Positions 30,854-39,388 of a stretch of DNA of 64,000 bases are shown here, piece by piece. Source of the stretch: a virus; IMG/VR virus record IMGVR_UViG_3300035703_000045, positions 1 to 64,000 of that record. The stretch is one strand, 5' to 3'. The notes beneath the pieces are model-generated. The model was not told the DNA's origin. It searched no databases and saw only the letters and a program-made list of their open reading frames with translations. The first letter of the stretch is position 1. Every line of letters starts with the position of its first letter. Made by a program: the position numbers and the translations under genes.

Positions 30854-31069
30854 TCAGACTGTCTTGGTGCGAGGTGCCCGACGCTTCCAAGTAGCCTTGA
30901 ATGCCTCAATGTGGCGACGATCCCACAGAGGAGTGGCACTCAGGTTTCCGATGGGCATGGGGAAGTTCTTCCGCTTGCGGAGCGCATGGATCTGTTGCTT
31001 GGGGCATTCCAAGATTTCAGCGACTTCTGCTGTTCCGCAAAGGTCGGAAAGTTGGTAGGACTCTTCCAT
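30854..31069 (-). CDS. MerR/AlpA-like DNA-binding protein
   Basis: 71 residues. GTAEVAEILECPKQQIHALRKRKNFPMPIG, followed by PLWDRRHIEAFKATW, is a winged-HTH of the excisionase/AlpA/MerR type. Probably a transcriptional regulator or DNA-bending factor. A ribosome site (AAGGAGAAT) precedes the ATG. Confidence 0.75.
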   Translation of the reverse strand: MEESYQLSDLCGTAEVAEILECPKQQIHALRKRKNFPMPIGNLSATPLWDRRHIEAFKATWKRRAPRTKTV

Positions 31070-31144
31070 TGGATTCTCCTTGTGTACGATATGTATATCA
31101 ATGGTGATACAAGACTACACCATAGGGCATGGTGTTTACAACTC

Positions 31145-31684
31145 TCACGGCTTATTTAAGTACGCCCACGGAGACCAACCCGAGGAATCCTGAAGCATGA
31201 CGGCAAAACGGAGGTTGGTTGCTGGGTCGTAGAGGGCATCACGGCTGATGCCAAGATCGGTCAACCACTTGCTGTGGACTTTGTAGTAGATCTGTGTGAG
31301 ACCGACGCAGTCCCCGTTGTCAGCGGTGGGGATACACCGGCTCTCAGTCCATAGGACTTGAGACCAAGTGCCCCAGTCTTCAAGGTCGCCTCCGACCTCT
31401 AGAAGAAGGGGCAACCATTCGGCACAGCGTGGATAGATGGTTGCGTAGTTATTGACCTGTTCCTGATACGCAATAACCATGGGGTCAATAGTTGTGGTGG
31501 TTACTTCAGTGGTAGTAGTTGGTGGAGGTGTGATGACAACGGTTGCACGGGGTTGGGCAACTGTTGTGGGTGTAGCAGTAGTGGTCGTGGGACTTGGGGA
31601 CTTTGGTGTTGATGCAAGAGTGATGATGGCGAGTGTGGTTGCAAGTGATATAGCAATGATCGTGAATGATTTATTGATGCTCAA
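31145..31684 (-). CDS. Membrane-anchored lytic transglycosylase (endolysin candidate)
   Basis: 179 residues with TTG start at 31684 (AAGGAG, 5-nt spacer); upstream in-frame ATG is less likely. A signal anchor (about 5-24) is followed by a T/P-rich wall linker (about 28-66). The catalytic domain has WTESRCIPTADNGDCVGLTQI (E114; GLTQI 128-132), the SLT/goose-lysozyme signature. It cleaves peptidoglycan glycan strands. It is the only peptidoglycan hydrolase visible and could serve as endolysin, or as a host-like wall enzyme. The terminator of the next operon lies 19 bp upstream. Confidence 0.8.
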   Translation of the reverse strand: MSINKSFTIIAISLATTLAIITLASTPKSPSPTTTTATPTTVAQPRATVVITPPPTTTTEVTTTTIDPMVIAYQEQVNNYATIYPRCAEWLPLLLEVGGDLEDWGTWSQVLWTESRCIPTADNGDCVGLTQIYYKVHSKWLTDLGISRDALYDPATNLRFAVMLQDSSGWSPWAYLNKP

Positions 31685-31702
31685 GGTGACTCCTTGACTA
31701 GG

Positions 31703-31737
31703 GGATAAAAGCAATGCCCGACTACAAGAATCGGGCA
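31703..31737 (-). terminator. Intrinsic terminator after the second WhiB gene
   Basis: Minus-strand stem TGCCCGA/TCGGGCA (31715-31721 with 31731-31737), loop 9, followed by TTGCTTTTAT. It separates the second WhiB gene from the transglycosylase. Confidence 0.7.
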
Positions 31738-31772
31738 CCCTTCTAGTTTACCAAACGGTTACGGTTTGGCAA

Positions 31773-32153
31773 CTACTTACTTGACATCCTAAACACGACA
31801 TCATCAAGTTTGTAACTCTCTCCTTGTCGTGGAATAGAGTCAATTGATATCGGTAACGATATGTCCTTGGAACAACACGCAGAACAAGAACAACCGAATC
31901 GTTTACTTTCAATAGTTCCATGAGGAACACGATTTGGGTTTCGTCTTTCTTGCGGGGTTAGCCCACCCCAGCATCCCCACACTTCTTCGTTCTTTGTTCC
32001 GTATTCCAAACAGTCTTTCCACACTGGGCAGGAATAGCAAAGAGACTTACCAATCCGGTAATAGGCATTCTGATTTGGTGCTTCCAAAGGTGGGAACCAA
32101 AAGTCGGAATGAAGACCTTTACAAAGAGCGTCTTGCATCCAATCTAAATTCAT
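31773..32153 (-). CDS. whiB: WhiB-family transcription factor 2
   Basis: 126 residues. Cys at 11, 39, 42 and 48 match the iron-sulphur ligands; GCWGG (60-64) is the signature turn, then TPQERR. A second Cys cluster (FGCSCSACCSKD, about 86-97) is unusual and may bind another metal. A distinct subfamily from the first WhiB. The two together suggest redox-linked control of host sigma factors. Confidence 0.85.
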   Translation of the reverse strand: MNLDWMQDALCKGLHSDFWFPPLEAPNQNAYYRIGKSLCYSCPVWKDCLEYGTKNEEVWGCWGGLTPQERRNPNRVPHGTIESKRFGCSCSACCSKDISLPISIDSIPRQGESYKLDDVVFRMSSK

Positions 32154-32449
32154 TGATCAAATTCACGACGGAACAAACATAGAGCAATGACGGTGTAAGT
32201 AGCGATGTCAAGAAGACTGTCTTCAACGCCTTCATTCTGAAGAGTTGATCCGTTGGCATAAGCCTGAAGGCGAACGATCTTGTCGTTCGCTCGCATCATG
32301 GCACCGATCCAAGGGCTGATACCCCATTCTGCTGATGCGCTGACGTTCGCAAAGAAGTCGTGATCCCGACCGTAGTCGGCACCTTTGCGTTGGTGCATCT
32401 CAAGAACTTCAGAGATGACTTGCTCAAATTCAGGGTTATTTCGTCCCAC
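32150..32449 (-). CDS. MazG-like/DUF1599-type nucleotide protein
   Basis: 99 residues. RKGADYGRDHDFFANVSASAEWG and EDSLLDIATYTVIALCLFRRE give the E-x-x-x-D pair and helical layout of all-alpha NTP pyrophosphatase-like or nucleotide-modification-associated proteins. It may hydrolyse unwanted dNTP or (p)ppGpp-like alarmones. It overlaps the WhiB start. Confidence 0.6.
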   Translation of the reverse strand: MGRNNPEFEQVISEVLEMHQRKGADYGRDHDFFANVSASAEWGISPWIGAMMRANDKIVRLQAYANGSTLQNEGVEDSLLDIATYTVIALCLFRREFDQ

Positions 32450-32633
32450 GTCGCTCCTCTGCGATGATGTCTAGAACGTGGGCAACTGCCAATGGCAGAA
32501 AGGATGCTGTCGCAAACAACAGCAGGGTTGATGCCACGTCTCGGTTTGACTGATGAATGGATTCCGTGATGGTAAAGAACACCGTCACGATGAAGGCAAG
32601 TGTGTACCGCCGTCTGTGCTGATAAGTGTTCAC
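32436..32633 (-). CDS. Small two-span membrane protein
   Basis: 65 residues: TM1 TLAFIVTVFFTIT, TM2 STLLLFATASFLPLAVAHVLDII, then a charged tail. It overlaps neighbours by 14 and 4 bp. Role unknown. Confidence 0.5.
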   Translation of the reverse strand: MNTYQHRRRYTLAFIVTVFFTITESIHQSNRDVASTLLLFATASFLPLAVAHVLDIIAEERRGTK

Positions 32634-32860
32634 GATGACTTCTTCGTTCCGTACATGGCGACCGACTGAATTTGGTCAAGAAGCCATGCTGATGCCTCGT
32701 TAATACCATCCTGTGAAACAATGTCCCAACTCTGCCAAAGAGTGCAGTGCTTCTCCTTCAACCACTCCCTGATCAGATCTTGGGTGATGGATACATCTTG
32801 GGTTTCGTTAAGTACGTCGTCCATGGACGGGAACTTATCAATTATCTTGGCTGATGTCAA
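32630..32860 (-). CDS. Hypothetical protein
   Basis: 76 residues if started at TTG 32860; a shorter start (ATG 32824, giving MDDVLNETQ) is equally possible. Charged and helical. It overlaps the terminal part of the 478-aa gene by 23 bp. No motif recognised. Confidence 0.45.
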   Translation of the reverse strand: MTSAKIIDKFPSMDDVLNETQDVSITQDLIREWLKEKHCTLWQSWDIVSQDGINEASAWLLDQIQSVAMYGTKKSS

Positions 32861-34274
32861 TCACTGATTGAATAAAACGGTCAGTTTGATTTGCGTTCAT
32901 ACCGCCACCATCCAGTTGACGGGCGGTATCCCCTGCTCGTTGACCAAACAGCCTAGAAAGTACTCCTGAACTTCCACGGGCTTCAACTTCAATACGCATC
33001 ATATCCCGACTATCAGATATGTTCTTAAACCTATCAATGAGGGAGAACAGGCGATCCATCTCCGAGGATAGGGCTGGGTCAATACCCTGACCCTCCAGTT
33101 CTTCAGCAAACCGAGCGAACAAAACACGGCTTGCCTGCATCTCAATCATGGCTTGCAGTACTGCGGTCAACTGATCCTTTGTACGGATCTCAACAGGTAG
33201 ACGAAACCCACATTCTGAATTCTCTTGGAATGCAGGACAACGGCTGGCTAGATAGCAACTATTGCACTGTCGCAGAGGGTTGCTCTGATACCTAATAACA
33301 GGTGTCTCTTGAGGGTCAATTTCTATTAATTCTCCCTGCTCAGAGTGGGTTTGTGTACCCATTGAGAGCAGGTGTTCAATACCCATAACCGGTAGCAACA
33401 TACGGTCACTGTCGTGCCTCTTTTGTACTGGGGGTATATCAACATTTGTACCCTTCGGAACCATAGAAAGCCCACTTGGGGTTGAGGGGGATATATTAAC
33501 TATTTCCCCATCTTCAGAGTTTACAAACTCATTCTCATCATCCGCTGGGGATGGGTCATAGCCCCCAAATGTACGCTCCTCCCACTGCAACCACGAGCGG
33601 ATTGCAAGGGTTCCCACAGCGTCAACACTGTCCTCCATAACGGCTTCGTAGTCCACTCCGAGGCGCATGATGTCGGGGCGATGCTTCTTGCGTGATGACT
33701 CTTTCTGCTGGGCTGGGTACCGTCGTAGACCATGACCATCCCATACCTGAGTCTCGCCGTACCGGATAGCAGATGTCCATGATCCGACGACCACAACCTC
33801 CCATGGCAGGGCTTCAATGATGTCAGGTTTACTTGTTAAACCGAACAACTTGGTGTCCCAGCGGTTTGAAAGCGAACGAATGCGAGGAAGAGTTTTAGTA
33901 TCAATAGCCTTATCAGATATAGCAACACGCCCATATCGCTGGCATATCCAAGCGAGACGCTCTAAATCGTCACCGGCGTTCCAAACTGGGATGTACTTGT
34001 CTCCAAGCCAGTCGCCGTCCATGTCGGGGCGACCAATTACATAGGTCAAATAGTCGGCGTACTCACGCACAAAGTCTGTATACCCCGTCAGGTTCTCGTC
34101 ACCTTCGCTGGTGTAGACCAGCAGTTCCGCTCCAGCAAACACAACAGAAGGGTCAAACTCTTTCCGTTTGGGAACAGGGAGATGAGTGACATTGACACCC
34201 ATTCTTTGTACATTGTTAGCAATCAGGAGGTTTCTGTGGGTGCCTTTCTCGGCTCCACCTAGAAAGATTCTCAT
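32838..34274 (-). CDS. Large hypothetical protein with Cys cluster
   Basis: 478 residues from ATG 34274 (GGAG 6 nt upstream; overlapping ATGA). An N-terminal Rossmann-like part (MRIFLGGAEKGTHRNLLIANNV) resembles nucleotide- or TIM-type starts, and DTKLFGLTSKPDIIEALPWEVVVVGSW is an alpha/beta unit. A low-complexity acidic linker covers about 245-290. CNSCYLASRCPAFQENSEC (near 360) could bind zinc. The C-terminus is helical. I know similar long proteins from actinophages without assigned function. Confidence 0.5.
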   Translation of the reverse strand: MRIFLGGAEKGTHRNLLIANNVQRMGVNVTHLPVPKRKEFDPSVVFAGAELLVYTSEGDENLTGYTDFVREYADYLTYVIGRPDMDGDWLGDKYIPVWNAGDDLERLAWICQRYGRVAISDKAIDTKTLPRIRSLSNRWDTKLFGLTSKPDIIEALPWEVVVVGSWTSAIRYGETQVWDGHGLRRYPAQQKESSRKKHRPDIMRLGVDYEAVMEDSVDAVGTLAIRSWLQWEERTFGGYDPSPADDENEFVNSEDGEIVNISPSTPSGLSMVPKGTNVDIPPVQKRHDSDRMLLPVMGIEHLLSMGTQTHSEQGELIEIDPQETPVIRYQSNPLRQCNSCYLASRCPAFQENSECGFRLPVEIRTKDQLTAVLQAMIEMQASRVLFARFAEELEGQGIDPALSSEMDRLFSLIDRFKNISDSRDMMRIEVEARGSSGVLSRLFGQRAGDTARQLDGGGMNANQTDRFIQSVIDISQDN

Positions 34275-34744
34275 TCTTCTCTCCACGCTTTCTCAGCCAT
34301 CTTTACTGCCTGATTGTCCATTTCCTCAACCATGGTATCCCATTCTTTGATGACACGCCCACCGTCCCATTCCGGTCGGATGATGTACGGGCAGGCAACT
34401 AGGAGAGTAGGAATGCCCAGTCTCAAGGTTTCGGCGCAGGTACGGGGGTCATTGTCAATGTACCAATCAACCTTTCCAAAGACAGCAGAGATTCGGTGAA
34501 CCTTCTCAGCCCTCAAGTTGGGGCTTGGTTCATCAAGGATCTCATAGAAGGAAGGCTTGAACCCCTCCTTCTTTAGCCAGTGCTCAATGATCGGACGTTC
34601 GTAGTCTTCATTGATAATGACGCACATACGCCCTATGGAGTTATCAAATAGGGCATTCCATATCTTGCGTCCGTCAGGATCAGGCTGGCGTAGAGCGAGT
34701 GTCTCAGCAGGGCGAGCCAGTACGGAGAAGTTGAACAGAATCAC
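34271..34744 (-). CDS. HAD-like hydrolase-type protein
   Basis: 157 residues. VDWYIDNDPRTCAETLRLGIPTLLVACP reads as the third/fourth acidic motif of a HAD phosphatase, but the N-terminal DxDx nucleophile is missing, so activity is uncertain. GTG start. It overlaps the 478-aa gene by ATGA. A similar protein lies in the replication block at 54 kb. Confidence 0.5.
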   Translation of the reverse strand: MILFNFSVLARPAETLALRQPDPDGRKIWNALFDNSIGRMCVIINEDYERPIIEHWLKKEGFKPSFYEILDEPSPNLRAEKVHRISAVFGKVDWYIDNDPRTCAETLRLGIPTLLVACPYIIRPEWDGGRVIKEWDTMVEEMDNQAVKMAEKAWREE

Positions 34745-35199
34745 CCGTCATACATCCCTTTGGCAAGGCGGTTCTTGTGAGTTACGAAAGCAGATGCTGG
34801 GCAGTAGTGGCAAAGGTATTGGCGGTTTTCCTTGGGAACGCCAATCTTACGACCGATGGTCTTCTCTTCGTTCTCATAGTCAATGCACATACCCTTAGGG
34901 GCACCATGTCGTTGGAAGCACTTCAGGGCTTCAACCTTGAGATCGTCACGGAGTTCCCGTACCGCCCACTCGTTCTTCAGGAGTTCCTTCTGAACGGCTG
35001 TCTCATCACCAAGTTTCTCCCATGTGGCTTCGTCCACACGGAAGATAAGGGACTGATGGGAATCAGGGTTCTTATCCTGAGCCTGACCAAGGTGACGGTT
35101 GATCAGTTCCTGAAGTTCCATGTCGTAGTCAGGTGACCCTGTGTAGTCACGCATTTTGTACATGGTACCGCATGAACGGCAGGCTAGAAGTCTAGGCAT
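34741..35199 (-). CDS. Zinc-binding hypothetical protein
   Basis: 152 residues. CRSCGTMYKM (N-terminus) and CHYCPASAFVTHKN (C-terminus) flank a helical middle with another Cys pair; a composite zinc site is likely. The family appears in several large actinophages but no role is assigned. It overlaps the HAD-like gene by 4 bp. Confidence 0.55.
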   Translation of the reverse strand: MPRLLACRSCGTMYKMRDYTGSPDYDMELQELINRHLGQAQDKNPDSHQSLIFRVDEATWEKLGDETAVQKELLKNEWAVRELRDDLKVEALKCFQRHGAPKGMCIDYENEEKTIGRKIGVPKENRQYLCHYCPASAFVTHKNRLAKGMYDG

Positions 35200-35234
35200 G
35201 TTGTGCTCCTTGTAAGTGTTACGAATAGTCTAGA

Positions 35235-35432
35235 TCAGTTGTATGGTGCTGTTTGGATGACACCCATCTTCAGATCACTAATGTTGTACTGAGGCTGAAG
35301 AAGAGTGGCTCGCTCATGGATATTCTGCATGTCCACATCTCCACCACGATCAGGGGCAAGACTCTTAAAAGCACCATCGTCTACACCGAGGCGAAGGTCT
35401 TTATTCATTGAACGATATACATTTTTAGCCAT
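35235..35432 (-). CDS. Small hypothetical protein
   Basis: 65 residues, polar, no motif. Between the zinc protein and the low-complexity virion-like block. Confidence 0.45.
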   Translation of the reverse strand: MAKNVYRSMNKDLRLGVDDGAFKSLAPDRGGDVDMQNIHERATLLQPQYNISDLKMGVIQTAPYN

Positions 35433-35473
35433 ATCAATACTTTACCATATCTATGTCGGTCGTTTGGTAACGA

Positions 35474-36712
35474 CTATTTTCTGGGGAACCGACCTTTTGA
35501 ACGACGACGGTCAGCGAGGGACGGTCGTGGTGCAGGGGGTGCAGGGGGGATTAGTCCACCGCCTAGAGCCTGTGTGTTTGTCCCCTTGTCATATTGCTTG
35601 GGCTGGGGGAACGGGCTAGAAGGACCGGATGGTGGTTGGTTGGGGTTAGGAACGATTGGGAAAGAAGGGAATGACCCTCCTCCCCCTCCGGGGGCGGTAG
35701 GCATTTGTGAAGGGGAAGGTAGAGCAGGTGCTCCACCACTACCTTGACTGGCATATGCCTCGTCAAGGCTCTCAAGAAGTTTACGATTGGCATCAGAAAC
35801 ATTGGATGGTAATGCTCCCATGCTTCCTGCTTTACCGGTGGGTCCAAGCATCCCGTATGGAGAACCTTCAGGGGTTATTGAAGGATCGGTGACGGTGGGG
35901 ATCCTACTGCGTGTACCGGCAAACCTTTCGGCGTTGCGCTCATTGATAACGTCCTGAATGGTGCGACTACCTTCGGGGCGGTTTGCGTTGGCTTCTGCGG
36001 CGGCGGCTTGTGTCTCAAGGGTATTGAGACGACCCATAGCCATGCGATTAGAAGAAGTAACCGTGGGTTCAAGGACATTGGCAGGGTTGGTTCTGTCTCT
36101 AGTAACACTGGCTACCACATTGGGGAGGTTTCCCTGAACCCGTGATGCAATATCTTGTTGGCGCAACTGTGCTTGTGACTGTCGTGATTGTTCACGCATA
36201 CCAGCAAGGTTCTTATTGATTTCTATCGTTTCTTTAAGGTTGTCATATTGCTGACCAACCTGCGCCTGTTGTTTATCAAGGTCACTTAGGCGTTGAACAT
36301 CTGCACCGTACTGCTTGTTAAATTTGTAGTTACCGTACAACTTTTGTGCCAGAGGAATACCCTCTTTGGCAAGAGGTCCAATAGTGGACCCCATGCGACC
36401 TTCTTCTCCACCTTCTACAGGTGGTGTCCCAAAGTTCTGTGGGGCAGTGAGTTGGCGTGGAGCAGGAAGCCCACCACGAATTGGGGCACGGCGAACCATC
36501 TCGGACGTTGGGGCGTTGACAGGAAGACGGGTACGGGCTTCCGATGTTGGCAAGTTAACGCCACCGCCACCAACGTCATTGAAGTTGGGGCGACTTCCAC
36601 GAGCAAACTCGTTTTTGTACATGAACTGAAAGCGAGCATTATGGAGATCGCTAAGAAGGTCAAATGGGTCTTTGAATTGGAAGGAACTCATTCCCCCTTG
36701 TGGTTGAGCCAT
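35474..36712 (-). CDS. Low-complexity Gln/Asn/Gly/Pro-rich protein, perhaps virion-associated
   Basis: 412 residues. The N-terminal 100 residues are G/N/P-rich. A coiled-coil region at about 130-180 (DLDKQQAQVGQQYDNLKETI) is followed by disordered sequence and a P-rich C-terminus (PPAPPAPRPSLADRRRSKG). No enzyme motif. It is next to several small basic proteins with repeated N-termini, as in structural or internal virion protein clusters. Start overlaps the upstream stop. Confidence 0.5.
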   Translation of the reverse strand: MAQPQGGMSSFQFKDPFDLLSDLHNARFQFMYKNEFARGSRPNFNDVGGGGVNLPTSEARTRLPVNAPTSEMVRRAPIRGGLPAPRQLTAPQNFGTPPVEGGEEGRMGSTIGPLAKEGIPLAQKLYGNYKFNKQYGADVQRLSDLDKQQAQVGQQYDNLKETIEINKNLAGMREQSRQSQAQLRQQDIASRVQGNLPNVVASVTRDRTNPANVLEPTVTSSNRMAMGRLNTLETQAAAAEANANRPEGSRTIQDVINERNAERFAGTRSRIPTVTDPSITPEGSPYGMLGPTGKAGSMGALPSNVSDANRKLLESLDEAYASQGSGGAPALPSPSQMPTAPGGGGGSFPSFPIVPNPNQPPSGPSSPFPQPKQYDKGTNTQALGGGLIPPAPPAPRPSLADRRRSKGRFPRK

Positions 36713-37008
36713 TATGCACCTCCCAGACTGTTCATGGAGTACCGACCGGAGCCGGAGAACTCACCTTGATTGAAGTAATTTTGCATGACGGGCATACCGG
36801 ATACCCACGACCTATATGATACCCCATAGCGAGACATATTAAAGATGCTGTCCAAGGTTGGTTCCTGTTTGATCATCCCTCTGGATTGGGGAAACAACTG
36901 TTGTGGAACAGCAGGGCGAATTTGACGTATGGTCTCAGGGTCACTGATAGCGGTCTCAAGGGCGATATCAACCAACATCTCCTGACGGGATTGCCATGGT
37001 TTAGCCAT
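36712..37008 (-). CDS. Hypothetical protein, possible virion component
   Basis: 98 residues from ATG 37008 (GAAGG upstream). MAKPWQSRQEMLVDIALETAISDPETIRQ suggests a helical start; the C-terminus is G/S-rich. No family recognised. Confidence 0.45.
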   Translation of the reverse strand: MAKPWQSRQEMLVDIALETAISDPETIRQIRPAVPQQLFPQSRGMIKQEPTLDSIFNMSRYGVSYRSWVSGMPVMQNYFNQGEFSGSGRYSMNSLGGA

Positions 37009-37165
37009 TGTCGCCATCCTTCGGGTTGGTTGTTAGATCGTAAAAGTTAGAAGCGTCCTTGTATCGGAAGAACCGTGCAGGGTGATCATCCATAGAGAGA
37101 GGGTAGGGGTGACCTTGCGGAGTTCCATCTTCGCTAATCAGCCTCAAGTCAGGCTTGATAGGCAT
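37001..37165 (-). CDS. Small hypothetical protein
   Basis: 54 residues. MPIKPDLRLISEDGTPQGH, then DDHPARFFRYKDASNFYDL. It overlaps the next gene by 8 bp and starts 2 bp after the preceding one. No motif recognised. Confidence 0.5.
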   Translation of the reverse strand: MPIKPDLRLISEDGTPQGHPYPLSMDDHPARFFRYKDASNFYDLTTNPKDGDNG

Positions 37166-37166
37166 A

Positions 37167-37487
37167 TCAGTTCTTCTTAGTTTTGATAACCGGTCGCTTC
37201 ATACCCATGGGAGGGGCTGGATCTGGTTCTGTGTACGGAGTACCACCAACTGCTGTGGAGTCCATAGCCTCTGCTCCTCGGGTGACACTGCCACCGTAAA
37301 CCATCCCTTTTATTCCCTCAGCAATGGTTTTACCCATGCGACTTACTTGATTGCTGACAGGGAGGCGAGGTCGTACCATACCTTGTGGGTTGGCATTATC
37401 GGATGACTCCATCCGTGCCCTCAGCGATAATGATGGTCTGTCCACTTTACGAGACGGATGGTTTGATGAGTCTTGACCTTTAGCCAT
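37167..37487 (-). CDS. Small basic protein with MAKGQDS N-terminal tag
   Basis: 106 residues. The N-terminus MAKGQDSSNHPSRKVDRPS is shared with the 144-aa protein (MAKGQDSGLDPSRKV). The rest is G/P/R-rich and probably disordered. Suggestive of virion-internal or DNA-associated proteins. Confidence 0.5.
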   Translation of the reverse strand: MAKGQDSSNHPSRKVDRPSLSLRARMESSDNANPQGMVRPRLPVSNQVSRMGKTIAEGIKGMVYGGSVTRGAEAMDSTAVGGTPYTEPDPAPPMGMKRPVIKTKKN

Positions 37488-37489
37488 GT

Positions 37490-37717
37490 TCAGTCTCGCA
37501 GTGTGGGTCCGGGTTGACGCAAGTAACCTTGGTTGCCCTTCATAGATTGGTCAGTAATACCCTTTTCCCACTTTTGGCTGGTGCTCATACCACCCTGATC
37601 TGACATAGACCATTCAAGATCACGGGGAGATTTAACTTGAAATGGGTTGCTGGAAGATTGGGTCAACTCTTGGGGCTGTAGGGGTTGAGCAAACTGTGGT
37701 CCACTGGGGGAGGGCAT
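37490..37717 (-). CDS. Small low-complexity protein
   Basis: 75 residues, rich in Q, P, S and G, probably disordered. Packed tightly between two genes with the shared MAKGQDS tag. Confidence 0.45.
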   Translation of the reverse strand: MPSPSGPQFAQPLQPQELTQSSSNPFQVKSPRDLEWSMSDQGGMSTSQKWEKGITDQSMKGNQGYLRQPGPTLRD

Positions 37718-37722
37718 GGTTA

Positions 37723-38157
37723 TCAGTCATCCAGTTGTGAGTTATGGGGACGAAGAGTCCAATGCATTGATTGACCGGAATCTGCACGAATACCGTTTGG
37801 AGCCATCCTGCCCTCGGCTACCCACTTTGCACCTGCACTTGGGTTGTTAGGGTTCGTGCCAAAGAATTTGTTGAAATGGTGGGCTGACCCAGAGTCCATA
37901 TAGGGGTGTTTGAAAGGAATGGAATGACTATCGGTGGCTCCTCCACCAGTGGATTCAGCCGTAAAATGGATGTTTCCGTCACCTTTAGCACCTGTGAACC
38001 CAGCAATACTTCCGCTGAACTTAGCGGTGCTATGACCGGTTACCCATTGCTTGGGTACTCCCATGCGTGTTGCCCACTCAGTATGCATCTTGTCCATATG
38101 CGCTTCGTGGGTTACTTTACGACTTGGGTCTAATCCTGAGTCTTGACCTTTAGCCAT
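37723..38157 (-). CDS. MAKGQDS-tagged protein with beta-rich body
   Basis: 144 residues. After the shared tag, VTGHSTAKFSGSIAGFTGAKGDGNIHF and GGGATDSHSIPF look like a compact beta structure rich in His and Gly. Function unknown; virion part suspected from context. Confidence 0.5.
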   Translation of the reverse strand: MAKGQDSGLDPSRKVTHEAHMDKMHTEWATRMGVPKQWVTGHSTAKFSGSIAGFTGAKGDGNIHFTAESTGGGATDSHSIPFKHPYMDSGSAHHFNKFFGTNPNNPSAGAKWVAEGRMAPNGIRADSGQSMHWTLRPHNSQLDD

Positions 38158-38190
38158 GTTACTTTCCTACTTTCGTAATTAAAATCTTAA

Positions 38191-38565
38191 TCAATCAGCG
38201 AAATGATTTCCCAAGAGAGATTTTCCAAGGCTGTTTAATTGAGGTTTTCCACTCGGTGCTTTTGCTGGTTTTGAAATACTATTTAGTTTCTTACCAGCAT
38301 CTTCGTGGGCTTGAGAACGCTCACCAAAGGGACTAGCGAAAGATGATACGTCTGTTCCAGAGATACCAGTCCACATATTCCGTTGCCCTGCCATATCCGC
38401 ACGAATTGCACCAAGGTTCTTTCGTACCTGACGACCAGTCAAGTTGTAAGCGTTCTTACCGTGCAACATTTCAGCGGCTGTTGGTGTTTTAGAATCGCCA
38501 CCGTGAGGGGAATCTCCACGCTTTCCGTAAGAACTGGATGAGGGTTTACGCTTAAATAGAGCCAT
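38191..38565 (-). CDS. Small basic protein, disordered N-terminus
   Basis: 124 residues from ATG 38565. S/K/G-rich N-terminus (FKRKPSSSSYGKRGDSPHGG), then a helix near YNLTGRQVRKNLGAIRADMAG. The start lies 1 bp from the upstream stop region (ATGTCAT). Unknown function. Confidence 0.5.
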   Translation of the reverse strand: MALFKRKPSSSSYGKRGDSPHGGDSKTPTAAEMLHGKNAYNLTGRQVRKNLGAIRADMAGQRNMWTGISGTDVSSFASPFGERSQAHEDAGKKLNSISKPAKAPSGKPQLNSLGKSLLGNHFAD

Positions 38566-38566
38566 G

Positions 38567-38731
38567 TCATTTTCCTCGCTTTTTAATGGAAGAGTTCGCA
38601 ATACGGACAGCCTTTGCATCGTCCCCTGTAGATTGTAGCACTTTATTGGCTACCTTTGCCCATTGCTTTTTCTCAGCAGGTGTATCGGCTTTTTTAGTCT
38701 TTTTACTGGCATCTTTAGGTTTCCAAGGCAT
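38567..38731 (-). CDS. Small basic conserved protein (MPWKPKDA...KKQWAKVAN)
   Basis: 54 residues. MPWKPKDASKKTKKADTPAE followed by KKQWAKVANKVL and KAVRIANSSIKKRG. It resembles a short phage/bacterial family in which KxxWAxVAN and ARIANxxVKK recur; its function is not known to me. Highly basic. Too short for standard ORF filters. Confidence 0.6.
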   Translation of the reverse strand: MPWKPKDASKKTKKADTPAEKKQWAKVANKVLQSTGDDAKAVRIANSSIKKRGK

Positions 38732-38733
38732 AT

Positions 38734-39243
38734 TTATCTCCACGGTGGTGTTAGTGATTTCAGCATTGACCTACGCTGTAAATCAATCACTTCTTGGTCA
38801 GGGCGGGACAGCCCACGGGGGATACCTCGTGGTCCAACCTTTCCGTCATTTGTCAAACGTACTGGTTCAGCACCAACGGGGGCATACTTCTTTCCCTTGG
38901 ACTCCATTTGGAGACCGGTATATAGGTTGAATTCAGCAGGCCAGATGTAATCGCCAGCGTTGATTCTCTCACCCTTGTGAACACCTCTTGAGTAAGAACG
39001 TGTGTTCGTACGCATGACTGCTTTAGTCAACTTGTCATCACGGCGGTTGCTGGACATTGTGCCCAGATACCCATCGGGGTATTGAACGTCAGGGGAGGCT
39101 CCCCAAGAGGCTAGTTGAGCATCCTTGGCTGTGCGGAATACCGGACTGGGTCCGATGGCTGGCTGTGTTTCGGGGGTATACGGATCATAACCACCGCTCC
39201 AGTTATTGAAGGTCTGCTGGTTACCACTAGCCACGACCGTCAC
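38734..39243 (-). CDS. Hypothetical virion-like protein
   Basis: 169 residues with GTG start at 39243, overlapping the previous gene in another frame. Rich in Y, P, G and S with few motifs: NNWSGGYDPYTPETQPAIGP. Possibly structural. Confidence 0.45.
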   Translation of the reverse strand: MTVVASGNQQTFNNWSGGYDPYTPETQPAIGPSPVFRTAKDAQLASWGASPDVQYPDGYLGTMSSNRRDDKLTKAVMRTNTRSYSRGVHKGERINAGDYIWPAEFNLYTGLQMESKGKKYAPVGAEPVRLTNDGKVGPRGIPRGLSRPDQEVIDLQRRSMLKSLTPPWR

Positions 39244-39388
39244 CTGTGCCCATACCAGTCAGAGTAGTACCTGCTCTACCGCCTCCATATGCTGATATGG
39301 GGCGTGGCGATACCTGCTTCTTACCTTTAACTTTATCCGACTTGACAGTCTTGTCAAGTTTCTTAGTAGATTTCTTTTTTGAAGCCAT
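39227..39388 (-). CDS. Small lysine/glycine-rich protein
   Basis: 53 residues. MASKKKSTKKLDKTVKSDK, then ISAYGGGRAGTTLTGMGTG. A K-rich head with a G-rich tail, probably disordered and DNA-binding. It overlaps genes on both sides. Confidence 0.45.
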   Translation of the reverse strand: MASKKKSTKKLDKTVKSDKVKGKKQVSPRPISAYGGGRAGTTLTGMGTGDGRG

